From contig JBQKKG010000002.1 of the NCBI GenBank assembly GCA_052116865.1, positions 124,001-188,000 on the forward strand: a stretch of 64,000 bases of DNA, written 5' to 3'. The notes beneath the pieces were generated by a model. It was not told the DNA's origin. It did no database searches and was given only the letters and a program-made list of their open reading frames with translations. This DNA comes from CAUPWF01 sp963515125. Lineage in GTDB: Bacteria; Bacillota; Clostridia; Lachnospirales; Lachnospiraceae. A program made the position numbers and the translations under genes. Below, in pieces: positions 36,021-43,709 of the stretch; within the stretch, counting starts at the first letter, position 1; the number at the start of each line of letters is the position of its first letter.

Positions 36021-36354
36021 ATTGGCACTCCCTTCTACGTCCTATCATACTCCCACAACGTATAATTCTGCAACCTACTACTGGTTCTATCAGGGTCTAC
36101 TCATCGTGGATTCCGCGAATCCACTTGCTTTGTCTGACTACAACTTCACCGATATAACATGTTGTTGTAAACGTTCAAGCAAGGAAACGATTTAGAACTA
36201 TTTGAGATTAAATTTGACAAGGCTACAGTAACTTTAGATTTTAAACACATTGATGTCATTTCATTAATTTAGTTAATAAAAATAAAGGCATCTCCCTAGC
36301 TGAAAGTGCGTTCGGCAAGGAGATGCTTTTAATAATTGTTAAATTATATTGGTG
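36021..36354. other. Gene-free stretch with a hairpin, a terminator and a possible coding remnant
   Basis: Holds the leader of the XRE gene, a perfect GTGGATTC-CGC-GAATCCAC hairpin (36106-36124) and a terminator (36288-36326). In between, plus-strand 36185-36272 stays open for about 29 codons (DLELFEIKFDKATVTLDF in the middle) with no start codon and a TAG at the end; this may be the tail of a lost gene. Confidence 0.4.
36288..36326 (-). terminator. Terminator of the small membrane protein gene
   Basis: GCATCTCC (36288-36295) pairs with GGAGATGC (36319-36326), with an inner GCTGAA/TTCGGC helix. On the minus strand CTTTATTTTTATT follows, 28 bases after the stop at 36355. The plus side has TTTT as well. 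Confidence 0.75.
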
Positions 36355-36792
36355 CTATTCTTTCACATTTGGCAATTTTTTTCTATCTAATATAATAGAA
36401 ATAAAGAACAGTATAGAAACTATCTCCGCTAAAATACTAAAGATTGTAATAGCATTTGCAATAATTTCAATAAGTAGGATGATAAGCCCTATTAAAATAA
36501 GGCCTATCCCTAGATTATAATAAATATTTTGATTGCTCTCGACGGATTTATCTATGGTTTTACAACCTATCCATAACGCTATAATCGCAAATATCATTTG
36601 TATTATTAAATACAAGAAAAATGGAGTTCCTTGCATTTTTTCTTTATTAGCTGTCAATGCACCACCGGCACTTAATATTGCATACGTATTCCCATTAACA
36701 AATTTTAAGATGCATAGAAATGCTTTTATTAGTCCAAAAACCCCCAATAAAAGTCCACTTATCCAAAGCCCCTTAATTTTACCATTATTCAT
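36355..36792 (-). CDS. Small four-helix membrane protein, unknown function
   Basis: 145 residues with four hydrophobic segments (about 9-31, 59-79, 91-111, 114-133). The ATG at 36792 has AAAGGAG eight bases upstream, better than the one at 36810. No family is recognised. A decayed second copy of its segment QMIFAIIALWIGCKTIDK is found at 39278-39364, so it belongs to a small paralogue family at this locus. Confidence 0.7.
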   Translation of the reverse strand: MNNGKIKGLWISGLLLGVFGLIKAFLCILKFVNGNTYAILSAGGALTANKEKMQGTPFFLYLIIQMIFAIIALWIGCKTIDKSVESNQNIYYNLGIGLILIGLIILLIEIIANAITIFSILAEIVSILFFISIILDRKKLPNVKE

Positions 36793-36870
36793 ATGAATTT
36801 CTCCTTTCATCTATTTTATACAATACTATGACTTTTTCAGTTCTAGATAGTATATTATATCCGTTAGTTT

Positions 36871-36955
36871 CTTCTTTATATTACTCTATACATATTTTTA
36901 ATCAATGCATCTGGCATAATTAGTTCTGTTTCGGCACAATCGGTAATTTAATCTA
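36871..36955. repeat. Imperfect direct repeat, copy 1
   Basis: About 85 bases upstream of the small membrane protein gene, starting TTCTTTATATTA and including ATACATATTTT and ATAATTAGTT, resemble 40099-40183 at roughly three of four positions by eye. Lies in the promoter region of the minus-strand gene. Confidence 0.6.
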
Positions 36956-37003
36956 TATGTTTTATCCTATATATGAAGTATAATCCAATCATAAACTGTA
37001 TAC

Positions 37004-37046
37004 AAAAAAGGCCCCACCCCCATAAATCAGCAAGATTGCGACCTTT
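37004..37046 (-). terminator. Terminator after the 37.1-37.7 kb gene
   Basis: Minus-strand AAAGGTC (37040-37046) pairs with GGGCCTTT region (37007-37014), then TTTTTT. The sequence is akin to the tRNA operon terminator at 40205-40244. Only about seven pairs are good. Confidence 0.5.
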
Positions 37047-37117
37047 AAAGATTATTCGTTCAAGAAGAAATACCATGCGAAAATACAACTTACATTTGAA
37101 AGGCGAACTGCATTCTA

Positions 37118-37663
37118 TTACCTATAAGAAAACTGACGTATTATTCCACAGGACATAAAATCTGCCATTTCCAAAGCTTCTTTTTCAATCATATCAAAAA
37201 TCTGAATATCTTCTTCGTATTTTTTACTTAGACGTAGTACCGCCTCTTTTTCAGTCATTTCCAAATGGCGATACAATAAAGTCTTCCATTTTTCCATATT
37301 CCAATAAGGGTTTATCTCCGATAAAAACTTTGCGATATCATTAGCATTCATATACCATTTTTTGCGTGCTTCTTCTACCTTTGCAAGGTCCTTATTTTTC
37401 GCTGCAGTTACCAAATCTGCTGCAATCAGCAAATGCTGCGTAAAAAGAAATTTAAATGCTTCCGTGGTTTTGGTCGTGTAAAATGGTGAGAATGCCTCTG
37501 CAAAGTCACTAGGATTTTGTAACAGACGTTTTGTTACCGCCTCCAAATCACCTAGATTCTCTGCCGTACTTATAATAAAAAAACGTGTCCAATACACATG
37601 TTGTTCCCATAGTTCCCGCAATAGGTTCATCAGATCTACTTGACTCCTTGTGTAATACTGCAC
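37118..37663 (-). CDS. Helical cytoplasmic protein of a conserved Firmicutes family, unknown function
   Basis: 181 residues, predicted nearly all helix, no membrane segment or signal. Starts MQYYTRSQVDLMNLLRELWE; proteins with this start occur in Bacilli and Clostridia and are often misnamed acetylglutamate kinase, though no kinase motif is present. WYMNANDIAKFLSEINPYW is a likely conserved core. Lone gene with a terminator 70 bases downstream. Family likeness is from memory. Confidence 0.7.
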   Translation of the reverse strand: MQYYTRSQVDLMNLLRELWEQHVYWTRFFIISTAENLGDLEAVTKRLLQNPSDFAEAFSPFYTTKTTEAFKFLFTQHLLIAADLVTAAKNKDLAKVEEARKKWYMNANDIAKFLSEINPYWNMEKWKTLLYRHLEMTEKEAVLRLSKKYEEDIQIFDMIEKEALEMADFMSCGIIRQFSYR

Positions 37664-37904
37664 CTAATCCCCTCCTATTATTTAGAGATATATTAACCTA
37701 TGCGAATAGAAGTAAAAGCGTTACTACTTGTTTTTAGGGGAAGGTTACGATCTGAACTTGTCCACACTGTTATAAGTTTCTGTATCATCACGTTCTTCCC
37801 AAAATCTAATCGATACATAGAAACTGAAATCCTTTTTAAATATTACTCTGCTTGAAATATATTTTGAATCACTTTCCTGGCATCACTTTCAGAAACCTTT
37901 TTCT

Positions 37905-38038
37905 CAGTATTTTCACTATTCAAATAGAGTCCACGCACATAAGCAAAATGAAGAAGTCTCTGTCATTTTGTCTGGTAGCGGTAAAGCCATTATTGACAAC
38001 GAAAATGTAGCCATTCATCGGGGTGACTCATTGTTCTC
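37905..38038 (+). pseudogene. Cupin domain fragment
   Basis: Plus-strand reading without a start: HAHKQNEEVSVILSGSG carries the first cupin motif (HxHxxxxE then G), followed by AIIDNENVAIHRGDS, the usual turn before the second half. The rest of the barrel is missing. The last 50 bases overlap, on the other strand, the end of the acetyltransferase remnant, so one of the two readings must be accidental there. Confidence 0.55.
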
Positions 38039-38313
38039 TGCAATTCTTCAAAAAAGACCTTTAAGTGATATCCATCTGTAGTGGCATGATGAACCGTGAC
38101 AGAAAGCGGCATGTTAACTTTCCCATTGCTTTCAACAAATCCACCTGCCTCAAAGCTTGGGATAAAATAATCTTTAATTCCATGATTGTGCAGTGAAAAG
38201 CTGTTAAAGGTAAACCATGGAATACAAGATATTACATAGGAATTGGGAAGTGGAGCGCCTTTTGAGGTTAAAATACCATGGCTATTTCCATGTTTTGCTT
38301 TATCTTCATTCTT
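37990..38313 (-). pseudogene. Chloramphenicol O-acetyltransferase, C-terminal fragment
   Basis: About 107 codons open in one frame. PLPNSYVISCIPWFTFNSF matches the conserved SxIPW region, and MPLSVTVHHATTDGYH holds the CAT active-site motif HHAxxDGYH with its catalytic histidine. The N-terminal half (about 110 residues) is gone; upstream there is a TGA and a terminator-like hairpin. No ribosome binding site and no start codon. Clearly non-functional but a trace of an acquired or old acetyltransferase gene. Confidence 0.75.
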
Positions 38314-38338
38314 TCATGCTTCCGATTTTTCAAAAAGA

Positions 38339-38375
38339 AACGGCGGTCTTGATTTGTTTATTCAAAACCGCCGTT
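38339..38375 (-). terminator. Strong terminator-like hairpin inside the decayed block
   Basis: AACGGCGGT (38339-38347) pairs perfectly with ACCGCCGTT (38367-38375); on the minus strand TTTCTTTTTG follows. It lies between the efflux adaptor remnant and the acetyltransferase remnant. Confidence 0.7.
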
Positions 38376-38415
38376 GGACTCCGTTTAGATTTTTATTATG
38401 GATAGAGATAAGCTC

Positions 38416-38538
38416 TTATCCTGCATTGATAACTTGAACAATGCTTGTTTTTTCAATCTTGCTTGTTGGTGAAATGATAGCAATAAGGGTAGATAAAATC
38501 GCAACTACGACGACCCCGCTTACTATTTTCTTCTTTAT
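38416..38538 (-). pseudogene. N-terminal fragment of a membrane or efflux adaptor protein with mutated start
   Basis: Directly after the TetR remnant. A GGAGGT site is followed 7 bases later by ATA AAG AAG AAA ATA, then VSGVVVVAILSTLIAIIS, a single membrane anchor, and about 17 more residues before TAA. The likely original start ATG appears to have become ATA. A basic N terminus plus one anchor fits a membrane fusion protein behind a TetR gene, but this is inference. Confidence 0.5.
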
Positions 38539-38558
38539 TTTTCCGACCTCCGTTCCAA

Positions 38559-39131
38559 TCACTTTAGATGCTGTTCCAAAATGCTATTTACAAATTCACT
38601 TCGCTGCTGCGGATCTCTCAAATCAAGGTGCAGCTCATCTTTTAAAATATCGCTTCTCAAAAAAGCTCCCTGCAAGGCTAATACAATCATTTGCGTAACT
38701 GTTTGCGGGTTTTAGATATTCCTTTGTACGCAAACTTTTTCAATCAGAGGGAAATAAGCCCGCATAGTAAGGCTGGTGTTATCTCCTGCTGCGGCATTTT
38801 TATAATCAGAGAGAATGGAAATGCGTGACAAATTTTCATTGGCATACAAAAAGCTAAAGGTGAGATTCACCATATGCTTTAGCTTATCAAAATCGCTCTT
38901 GTTTTCCATCTCCGCAAGGCTGTTGCCAAATAACCCAATCACATCACGCACCACGCTCTGCACGCAAATAGCGATAAGATTATCCTTTGAAGAAAAGTGG
39001 TAGTTGATTTGACTGACCGCAATTCCAGCTTCCTTGCTGATATCTCAAATGGTAATCTGTGCCGGATCACTGCTAGCACTCTGTATCATTTTAATTGTGG
39101 TTTCGATAATCAGTTCTTTTGTTTTGTTCAT
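38559..39131 (-). pseudogene. TetR-family regulator with two in-frame stop codons
   Basis: 191 codons remain in one frame from ATG at 39131 to TGA at 38559, interrupted by TGA at 39045-39047 and TAA at 38712-38714. The halves read as one TetR protein: NKTKELIIETTIKMI, then DISKEAGIAVSQINYHFSSK (recognition helix), and MIVLALQGAFLRSDIL at the end. There is no frameshift, so inactivation is recent or by two point changes. Its promoter and operator look intact. Confidence 0.85.
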
Positions 39132-39157
39132 CTTAAGACACCGTCCTTTGCAATAAT

Positions 39158-39211
39158 CAAACATTGTTTGAAACATTATTTCACTATACTCTGGGGTTTT
39201 AACGGTGTCAA
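39158..39211 (-). promoter_or_regulatory. Intact promoter and operator of the broken TetR gene
   Basis: Minus-strand -35 TTGACA (39206-39211), 17-base spacer, -10 TATAGT (39183-39188). The perfect 13-base dyad CAAACATTGTTTG (39158-39170) lies just downstream, a plausible TetR operator. Confidence 0.7.
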
Positions 39212-39277
39212 GCCATTGTACTCCGCATCTCCGGACATCCATTGGTTAATTTGTTCACTCTTTAGCATGGTAGGGTT

Positions 39278-39364
39278 TTAAGCTTTTTTGTTCTCGACAA
39301 ATTTATCTATAGTTTTAATTCCAACCCATAAAGCTATGAGTGCAAATATCATTTGTTTTTTTAT
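39278..39364 (-). pseudogene. Fragment of a paralogue of the small membrane protein at 36.4 kb
   Basis: The frame reads QMIFALIALWVGIKTIDKF and ends in VENKKA and TAA; the intact gene has QMIFAIIALWIGCKTIDKS at the matching place. Both ends are missing. DNA over about 75 bases is also alike (39285-39355 against 36538-36605). Confidence 0.75.
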
Positions 39365-39549
39365 TCACAAATTGAATTTTCTTTATTAAACAATTTTATA
39401 ATGCTAACTAACTATTACTGTTCAACCTTGTTTTCCCAAACCGCCTCATTCATAGCAGTCTGAGTACTCGATTAAATTTTAAATCCTTCATTTTACACCA
39501 TGTTCAAGCAAATGATATATATACTTATTTCCCTTGGTTACCACCTTTA

Positions 39550-39885
39550 TCATGATGCATGAAACCCTCCAAGCAAAATGCTCCTAGAAAATAATTCAAT
39601 AAAACAACACCATAAAAATAAACCCATCGAAATGCAATAAAAAATTATTTTTATATTATCAATTTTAATATGCTTTTGTATGTAATTAGCTATAGCGCCT
39701 ATCATACTTGTTAACAATGCCACGCACCACAATACTAAAAATACTGGTATAACATTAATAGCTAAATATTCATTAGCACCTAAAATGTTCATAACAATCA
39801 TAATAATCGAAATTATTGGAACTAAAAACAAAAATATTATAATACAAAAGAATTTTATTTTATGATACTCTTCTTTTTTTCTCAT
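39550..39885 (-). CDS. Small three-helix membrane protein, unknown function
   Basis: 111 residues with three hydrophobic segments (about 10-34, 43-66, 78-100). A good AGGGGAAG site lies before the ATG, so it may be expressed. No family recognised and no likeness in sequence to the 145-residue membrane protein, though both share a similar upstream repeat. Confidence 0.55.
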   Translation of the reverse strand: MRKKEEYHKIKFFCIIIFLFLVPIISIIMIVMNILGANEYLAINVIPVFLVLWCVALLTSMIGAIANYIQKHIKIDNIKIIFYCISMGLFLWCCFIELFSRSILLGGFHAS

Positions 39886-40204
39886 TGTTCACTTCCCCTT
39901 TTACTGTTTTTACATGTTTATTGTAAGATTTTTTTCTTCAACTTATAAACACCTATGCATTTCTGCAAACTTATATTTCTTCTTAAGCGCAAACATAAAT
40001 GGTCTCTTTTTTATTTTACTCCGTCTCATAGAATTCCTCATATCCATATCAATGAACTTCTTTATGTTATTGAAATAGTGCAATGATATTCACCAATTTT
40101 TTCTTTATATTATACTATACATATTTTAATTCAAGATGTTCGGCGTAATTAGTTTTATTTTTGTACAATTGATAATTCTATTTCTCCTAATTTATTTGAA
40201 TACA
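39886..40204. other. Gene-free AT-rich stretch with repeat copy 2
   Basis: Leader of the small membrane protein gene. Apart from the direct repeat at 40099-40183 I see no gene, RNA or dyad worth naming. Confidence 0.5.
40099..40183. repeat. Imperfect direct repeat, copy 2
   Basis: Counterpart of 36871-36955: TTCTTTATATTATACTATACATATTTT in its first part and GTAATTAGTT later. The two copies flank the decayed block and lie at the same side of a terminator sequence in each place. Confidence 0.6.
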
Positions 40205-40244
40205 CAAAAAAAGCCGCAACCCCCTGAACTCGTAAGGTTACGAC
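40205..40244 (-). terminator. Terminator of the tRNA operon
   Basis: Minus-strand GTCGTAACC (40236-40244) pairs with GGTTGCGGC (40213-40221), nine pairs including G-U, followed by eight T (40205-40212). Confidence 0.85.
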
Positions 40245-40252
40245 CTTTATAC

Positions 40253-40332
40253 TGCGGATGACAGGAATCGAACCTGCACGGTCTCCCACTAGATCCTAAG
40301 TCTAGCGCGTCTGCCAGTTCCGCCACATCCGC
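40253..40332 (-). tRNA. tRNA-Leu (anticodon TAG)
   Basis: Acceptor GCGGATG/CATCCGC, anticodon loop CTTAGGA in a CTAGA/TCTAG stem, T arm GCAGGTTCGATTCCTGT, 12-base variable region. Last gene of the tRNA operon. No CCA encoded. Confidence 0.95.
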
Positions 40333-40371
40333 ATGTGACTAATATAAAAAACATACTTAACATGTTTTAAG

Positions 40372-40444
40372 TGAAGCATCGGGGATTCGAACCCCGGACA
40401 ACTTGATTAAAAGTCAAGTGCTCTACCAACTGAGCTAATGCTCC
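40372..40444 (-). tRNA. tRNA-Lys (anticodon TTT)
   Basis: 73 nt. Acceptor GGAGCAT/ATGCTTC with one G-U, anticodon loop CTTTTAA in an ACTTG...CAAGT type stem, T arm with GGTTCGAATC. Confidence 0.96.
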
Positions 40445-40447
40445 ATA

Positions 40448-40519
40448 CTGGGCTAGTTGGATTTGAACCAACGAATGCAGGAGTCAAAGTCCTGTGCCTT
40501 ACCGCTTGGCGATAGCCCA
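40448..40519 (-). tRNA. tRNA-Gln (anticodon TTG)
   Basis: 72 nt. Acceptor TGGGCTA/TAGCCCA, anticodon stem CAGGA/TCCTG with loop CTTTGAC, T loop TTCAAAT. Confidence 0.96.
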
Positions 40520-40573
40520 TTATTCTAATTTTCATTGTCAACCTCTAAATAAAATATAAGATTTACAATATAA

Positions 40574-40648
40574 GGTGGATGATGGGACTCGAACCCACGA
40601 TATCCAGAACCACAATCTGGCGCGCTAACCAACTGCACCACACCCACC
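40574..40648 (-). tRNA. tRNA-His (anticodon GTG)
   Basis: Acceptor GTGGGTG/CATCCAC plus the extra 5' G at -1 opposite C73, the His identity mark. Anticodon stem CCAGA/TCTGG with loop containing GTG. Confidence 0.96.
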
Positions 40649-40691
40649 ATATTAATAAACGAAACCCTCAATACTTCCAGTCTTTCGTTAA

Positions 40692-40765
40692 CGAGCCTGG
40701 GGGGATTCGAACCCTCGACCTACGGCTTAGAAGGCCGTTGCTCTATCCAGCTGAGCTACAGACTC
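40692..40765 (-). tRNA. tRNA-Arg (anticodon TCT)
   Basis: 74 nt. Acceptor GAGTCTG/CAGGCTC, anticodon stem CGGCC... with loop CTTCTAA, T arm GAGGGTTCGAATCCCCC. Confidence 0.95.
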
Positions 40766-40814
40766 ACAATTACGGATTTACCACTTTTCTTATATATATA
40801 ATTTTCTATAAGAA

Positions 40815-40885
40815 AGCGGGTGATGGGAATCGAACCCACGTATCTAGCTTGGAAGGCTAGTGTTCTACCATTGAACTACACCCGC
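40815..40885 (-). tRNA. tRNA-Gly (anticodon TCC)
   Basis: 71 nt. Acceptor GCGGGTG/CACCCGC, anticodon stem CTAGC/GCTAG with loop CTTCCAA, discriminator T. Confidence 0.96.
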
Positions 40886-40888
40886 AGA

Positions 40889-40964
<76 letters not shown>

Positions 40965-41017
40965 AGAGTTTCTATTTGGTTGTCCACGTCTTTCTTGTTT
41001 TCCGTGACGCAAGAATT

Positions 41018-41046
41018 ATTATATTACAACGCCACGGTATTGTCAA
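41018..41046 (-). promoter_or_regulatory. Promoter of the tRNA operon
   Basis: Minus-strand -35 TTGACA (41041-41046), 17-base spacer, -10 TATAAT (41018-41023): full consensus, as expected for a stable RNA operon. The first tRNA starts about 54 bases downstream. Confidence 0.85.
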
Positions 41047-41087
41047 CATTATTTTTCATTTTTTTTACTTTTTTTACTTTTTATGAA

Positions 41088-41567
41088 TTATAGATAATTA
41101 ATAGTGTAGTGTGCCTCATTATTTCTGTCAATTTCCATAATAATAAAACTTGATTTTCGGCCCTCTTGGCGAGGAAATGATACACTCCCTGGATTCAGTA
41201 CAGTTATCTCCTCGCCAATTTCAATAAATGGTTTATGAGTATGACCATACATCACGATATCTACACCTCGACAGATTGCTTCTTGCTTTATATGGTCCAC
41301 TCCTACTGATACGTAGTAATAGTGCCCATGTGTCATAAGAACCCTATATGGTCCAATAAAAAACTCTTCTTCACGATCAAGTTCCGTAAAAAAATCATTA
41401 TTACCCGCTACCATGTGTACATCACAGTCAGCAATTGCTCTAATATAATCCTCTCCACCTTCGATATCACCAAGATGTATCATCATATCAACTGGCTGTA
41501 CTTTATCCAAAATCTCTTCTAATGCCTTATGTCTACCATGAGTGTCACTAACTATTAATATCTTCAT
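41088..41567 (-). CDS. Metallophosphoesterase (YfcE/MJ0936 family)
   Basis: 159 residues with all five metal motifs: SDTHG at the start, HLGD, AGNND, THGH and YGHTHKP. Such enzymes cleave phosphodiesters; the substrate is not known. The ATG at 41567 is preceded by GGGAG; a GTG four codons earlier is less likely. It follows rdgB by 21 bases. Confidence 0.92.
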   Translation of the reverse strand: MKILIVSDTHGRHKALEEILDKVQPVDMMIHLGDIEGGEDYIRAIADCDVHMVAGNNDFFTELDREEEFFIGPYRVLMTHGHYYYVSVGVDHIKQEAICRGVDIVMYGHTHKPFIEIGEEITVLNPGSVSFPRQEGRKSSFIIMEIDRNNEAHYTINYL

Positions 41568-41588
41568 ATAATCTCCCACACTATAGTA

Positions 41589-42188
41589 CTAGTTTATCTT
41601 TTGCTCTAAGATTGTCCGCATTTCACGAAGTGCTTTTCCTCTATGGCTCATAGCATTCTTTTGCTCAGGAGTCAATTCGGCAGAAGTACATTGGTACTCC
41701 GGCACAAAAAATATGGGGTCATAGCCGAATCCATTCGCCCCTGCGCTTTTAAAAGCAATACGCCCTTCAAATGTCCCTCTAATCGTCTCGACTGTTCCAT
41801 CTGGAAATGCAGCAGCAATTGCACACACAAAACGCGCAGTACGTTCTTCCTCTGCTACCCCTTCTAAACGCTCTAAAAGCATATGATTTTTGATTTCATA
41901 TGAGGTATCTACCCCTGCATACCTCGCCGAATATATTCCAGGCTCTTTATTTAAGTAATCTATTTCCAATCCCGAATCATCCGCTAATACAATGCCATCT
42001 GTCAGTTTTGCAATTGCCGTGGCCTTTATAATCGCATTTTCCTCAAAGGTACTTCCATCTTCCACCACATCAACAAAAATCCCAGCTTCTTTTTGTGAAT
42101 AAATAGGGATTCCCAAATCCTTTAAAATCATTCTAATTTCAATCATTTTATGCTCATTACCTGTGGCAAATATGATTTTATTATTCAT
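41589..42188 (-). CDS. rdgB: XTP/dITP pyrophosphatase (RdgB/HAM1 family)
   Basis: 199 residues. The substrate motif FATGNEHKMIEI at residues 6-17 and the metal site LADDSGLEIDYL (about 69-80) are typical, as is MSHRGKAL near the end. Clears non-canonical purine triphosphates. In one operon with the RNA methyltransferase upstream (21-base gap) and the phosphoesterase downstream. Confidence 0.95.
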   Translation of the reverse strand: MNNKIIFATGNEHKMIEIRMILKDLGIPIYSQKEAGIFVDVVEDGSTFEENAIIKATAIAKLTDGIVLADDSGLEIDYLNKEPGIYSARYAGVDTSYEIKNHMLLERLEGVAEEERTARFVCAIAAAFPDGTVETIRGTFEGRIAFKSAGANGFGYDPIFFVPEYQCTSAELTPEQKNAMSHRGKALREMRTILEQKIN

Positions 42189-42209
42189 TTTTTTCTCTCC
42201 TGACGTTTC

Positions 42210-43361
42210 TTATTCTTTCTTTTTTCTTGGTGGTTTAGGACCCAAAAATTGATAAAAATACGTCTTAATCATACCGTTATATATTTTTCTATTTTTGTCT
42301 GCTTTTTTGCCAAAATGCTTCTCTGCATCTTCATAACTAGTAATCATATATAAGGACCAGCTATCTAATCCTTTGTAACTATCTCCAAGTTGACGATACA
42401 ATGCCGGAAGTGCCTCTTTTTCCTCCAATCGTTCTCCATATGGAGGGTTTGTAATGATAAATCCATATTTCTTAGGATGTCTTAATTCTTTTACTTCTCG
42501 CTGTTGAAAATGGATTAATTGTTCAACACCTGCAACCTCCGCATTCTTTCTAGCAACTTTCACTACCTCTGCATCAATATCATAACCTTGAATATCTACT
42601 TCTATATCATTTTTAACATTCTCATTTGCCTCATTAACTGCATCATACCAAGCCTGTTTTGGTATCAAATTTTCCCAAGATTCTGCGGTAAACGACCGAT
42701 TCATACCAGGTGCAATATTTGCCGCAATCATTGCAGCTTCTATTAAGAACGTACCACTTCCACAAAATGGATCCACTAAAATTCTATCCCTTTTCCAAGG
42801 CGTCAGCAATATGAGTGCTGCTGCTAATGTTTCTGTAATTGGTGCTTTTCCTGATAACTCTCGGTATCCTCTTTTATGTAGGGATGTCCCAGATGTGTCA
42901 AGACCAACAGTAACCATATCTTTCATAAAAAAAACACGTACAGGGTATGAAGCGCCTGATTCCTCAAACCATTCTTTGTGATAATGGTTCTTCATACGGA
43001 TTACCATCGCTTTCTTCATAATTGATTGAATATCAGAAGGACTAAATAACTTACTTTTTACAGAAGCAGCTTTTGCAACCCAGAATTTCCCATCTTCCGG
43101 AATATATTCCTCCCAGGATATCTCCTTTGTCTTTTCAAATAATTCGTCAAATGTTGTAGCCTTAAACGCTCCAACTTTTAACAGTACTCGTTCTGCCGTT
43201 CTAAGGAATATATTCGCTCTACAAATCGCTTCTATGTCACCATAGAACGAGACTCTCCCATCTTCTACACAAGATATTTCATAACCCAAATCTTGTATCT
43301 CTCTTTTTAGAACGGATTCTAAACCAAAATGACAAGGGGCAATTAATTCTATTTTTTTCAT
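42210..43361 (-). CDS. THUMP-domain 23S rRNA guanine methyltransferase (RlmL/YpsC family)
   Basis: 383 residues. The N-terminal 150 residues form the THUMP RNA-binding domain (IELIAPCHFGLESVLKREI at the start). The C-terminal Rossmann fold has VDPFCGSGTFLIEAAMIA as SAM motif and the N6/N2-methylase motif ITNPPYGERL. It should methylate a guanine N2 of 23S rRNA. CAGGAGG ribosome binding site. Confidence 0.93.
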   Translation of the reverse strand: MKKIELIAPCHFGLESVLKREIQDLGYEISCVEDGRVSFYGDIEAICRANIFLRTAERVLLKVGAFKATTFDELFEKTKEISWEEYIPEDGKFWVAKAASVKSKLFSPSDIQSIMKKAMVIRMKNHYHKEWFEESGASYPVRVFFMKDMVTVGLDTSGTSLHKRGYRELSGKAPITETLAAALILLTPWKRDRILVDPFCGSGTFLIEAAMIAANIAPGMNRSFTAESWENLIPKQAWYDAVNEANENVKNDIEVDIQGYDIDAEVVKVARKNAEVAGVEQLIHFQQREVKELRHPKKYGFIITNPPYGERLEEKEALPALYRQLGDSYKGLDSWSLYMITSYEDAEKHFGKKADKNRKIYNGMIKTYFYQFLGPKPPRKKKE

Positions 43362-43457
43362 ATTTTTCCTCCTGTAACTACTTAATCTTTATATTAATTG
43401 TTATAAGTTGACCTGTCAACATAAATCAAAAGGGAAATAAATAATCATTGATAGAGT

Positions 43458-43489
43458 AAAAGGGACGGGCATATTGCCCCGTCCCTTTT
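43458..43489 (-). terminator. Terminator of the Ser/Asn-rich small protein gene
   Basis: AAAAGGGACGGGC (43458-43470) pairs with GCCCCGTCCCTTTT (43476-43489) with one bulge and a 5-base loop, about 20 bases after the stop at 43509. Tails are T-rich on both strands. Confidence 0.8.
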
Positions 43490-43508
43490 AGTTTTTACTT
43501 AAGAAATT

Positions 43509-43709
43509 TTAGTAGTTATCGCTGTAGTCAGAATAATCACTTGATGAGTTTGAAGCTTTGTTCTTTGTGTTAGAAGTTGATGCAGTATTCATATTCTTGT
43601 TAGATGCTTTGTTTTTTGCTTTGTTTTGTGCATCTGTGCTAGATGAATATGCATTGCTTTCCTTGTTTGAACTGTTAGAGTTGTTTGATGAACTATAATT
43701 TTTTGCCAT
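43509..43709 (-). CDS. Small Ser/Asn-rich protein, unknown function
   Basis: 66 residues made almost wholly of Ser, Asn, Lys, Ala and Thr, with an acidic Tyr-rich tail SDYSDYSDNY. Probably disordered, no signal peptide or membrane segment. AGGAGGAAG before the ATG and a terminator right after the stop argue for a real gene. Such proteins occur in sporulating Clostridia, but I cannot assign a spore or other role. Similar repeats of NKAxN (NKAKNKASNKN) suggest slippage-driven growth. Confidence 0.7.
   Translation of the reverse strand: MAKNYSSSNNSNSSNKESNAYSSSTDAQNKAKNKASNKNMNTASTSNTKNKASNSSSDYSDYSDNY

Larger units (their letters stand above)
37664..39549. other. Decayed gene block (pseudogene graveyard)
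   Basis: Nearly 1.9 kb without an intact gene but with several coding remnants on both strands: a cupin piece, the C-terminal half of a chloramphenicol acetyltransferase, a TetR gene with two stops and a likely efflux adaptor start, plus a membrane protein fragment. At 37745-37860 (minus) another open stretch, with KDFSFYVSIRFWEERDD inside, may be one more remnant of unknown family. Confidence 0.7.

Noticed and set aside
36106..36124. GTGGATTC-CGC-GAATCCAC hairpin as a mobile element end or attachment site
   Set aside because: Single copy, no flanking repeat or integrase; kept only as part of the gene-free stretch.
37118..37663. Acetylglutamate kinase
   Set aside because: Relatives are sometimes named so, but the protein has no nucleotide- or substrate-binding motif of that family and is too short.
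38217..38437. Two plus-strand reading frames of over 60 codons in the decayed block
   Set aside because: They are antisense to the acetyltransferase remnant, lack ribosome binding sites and have unlikely composition.
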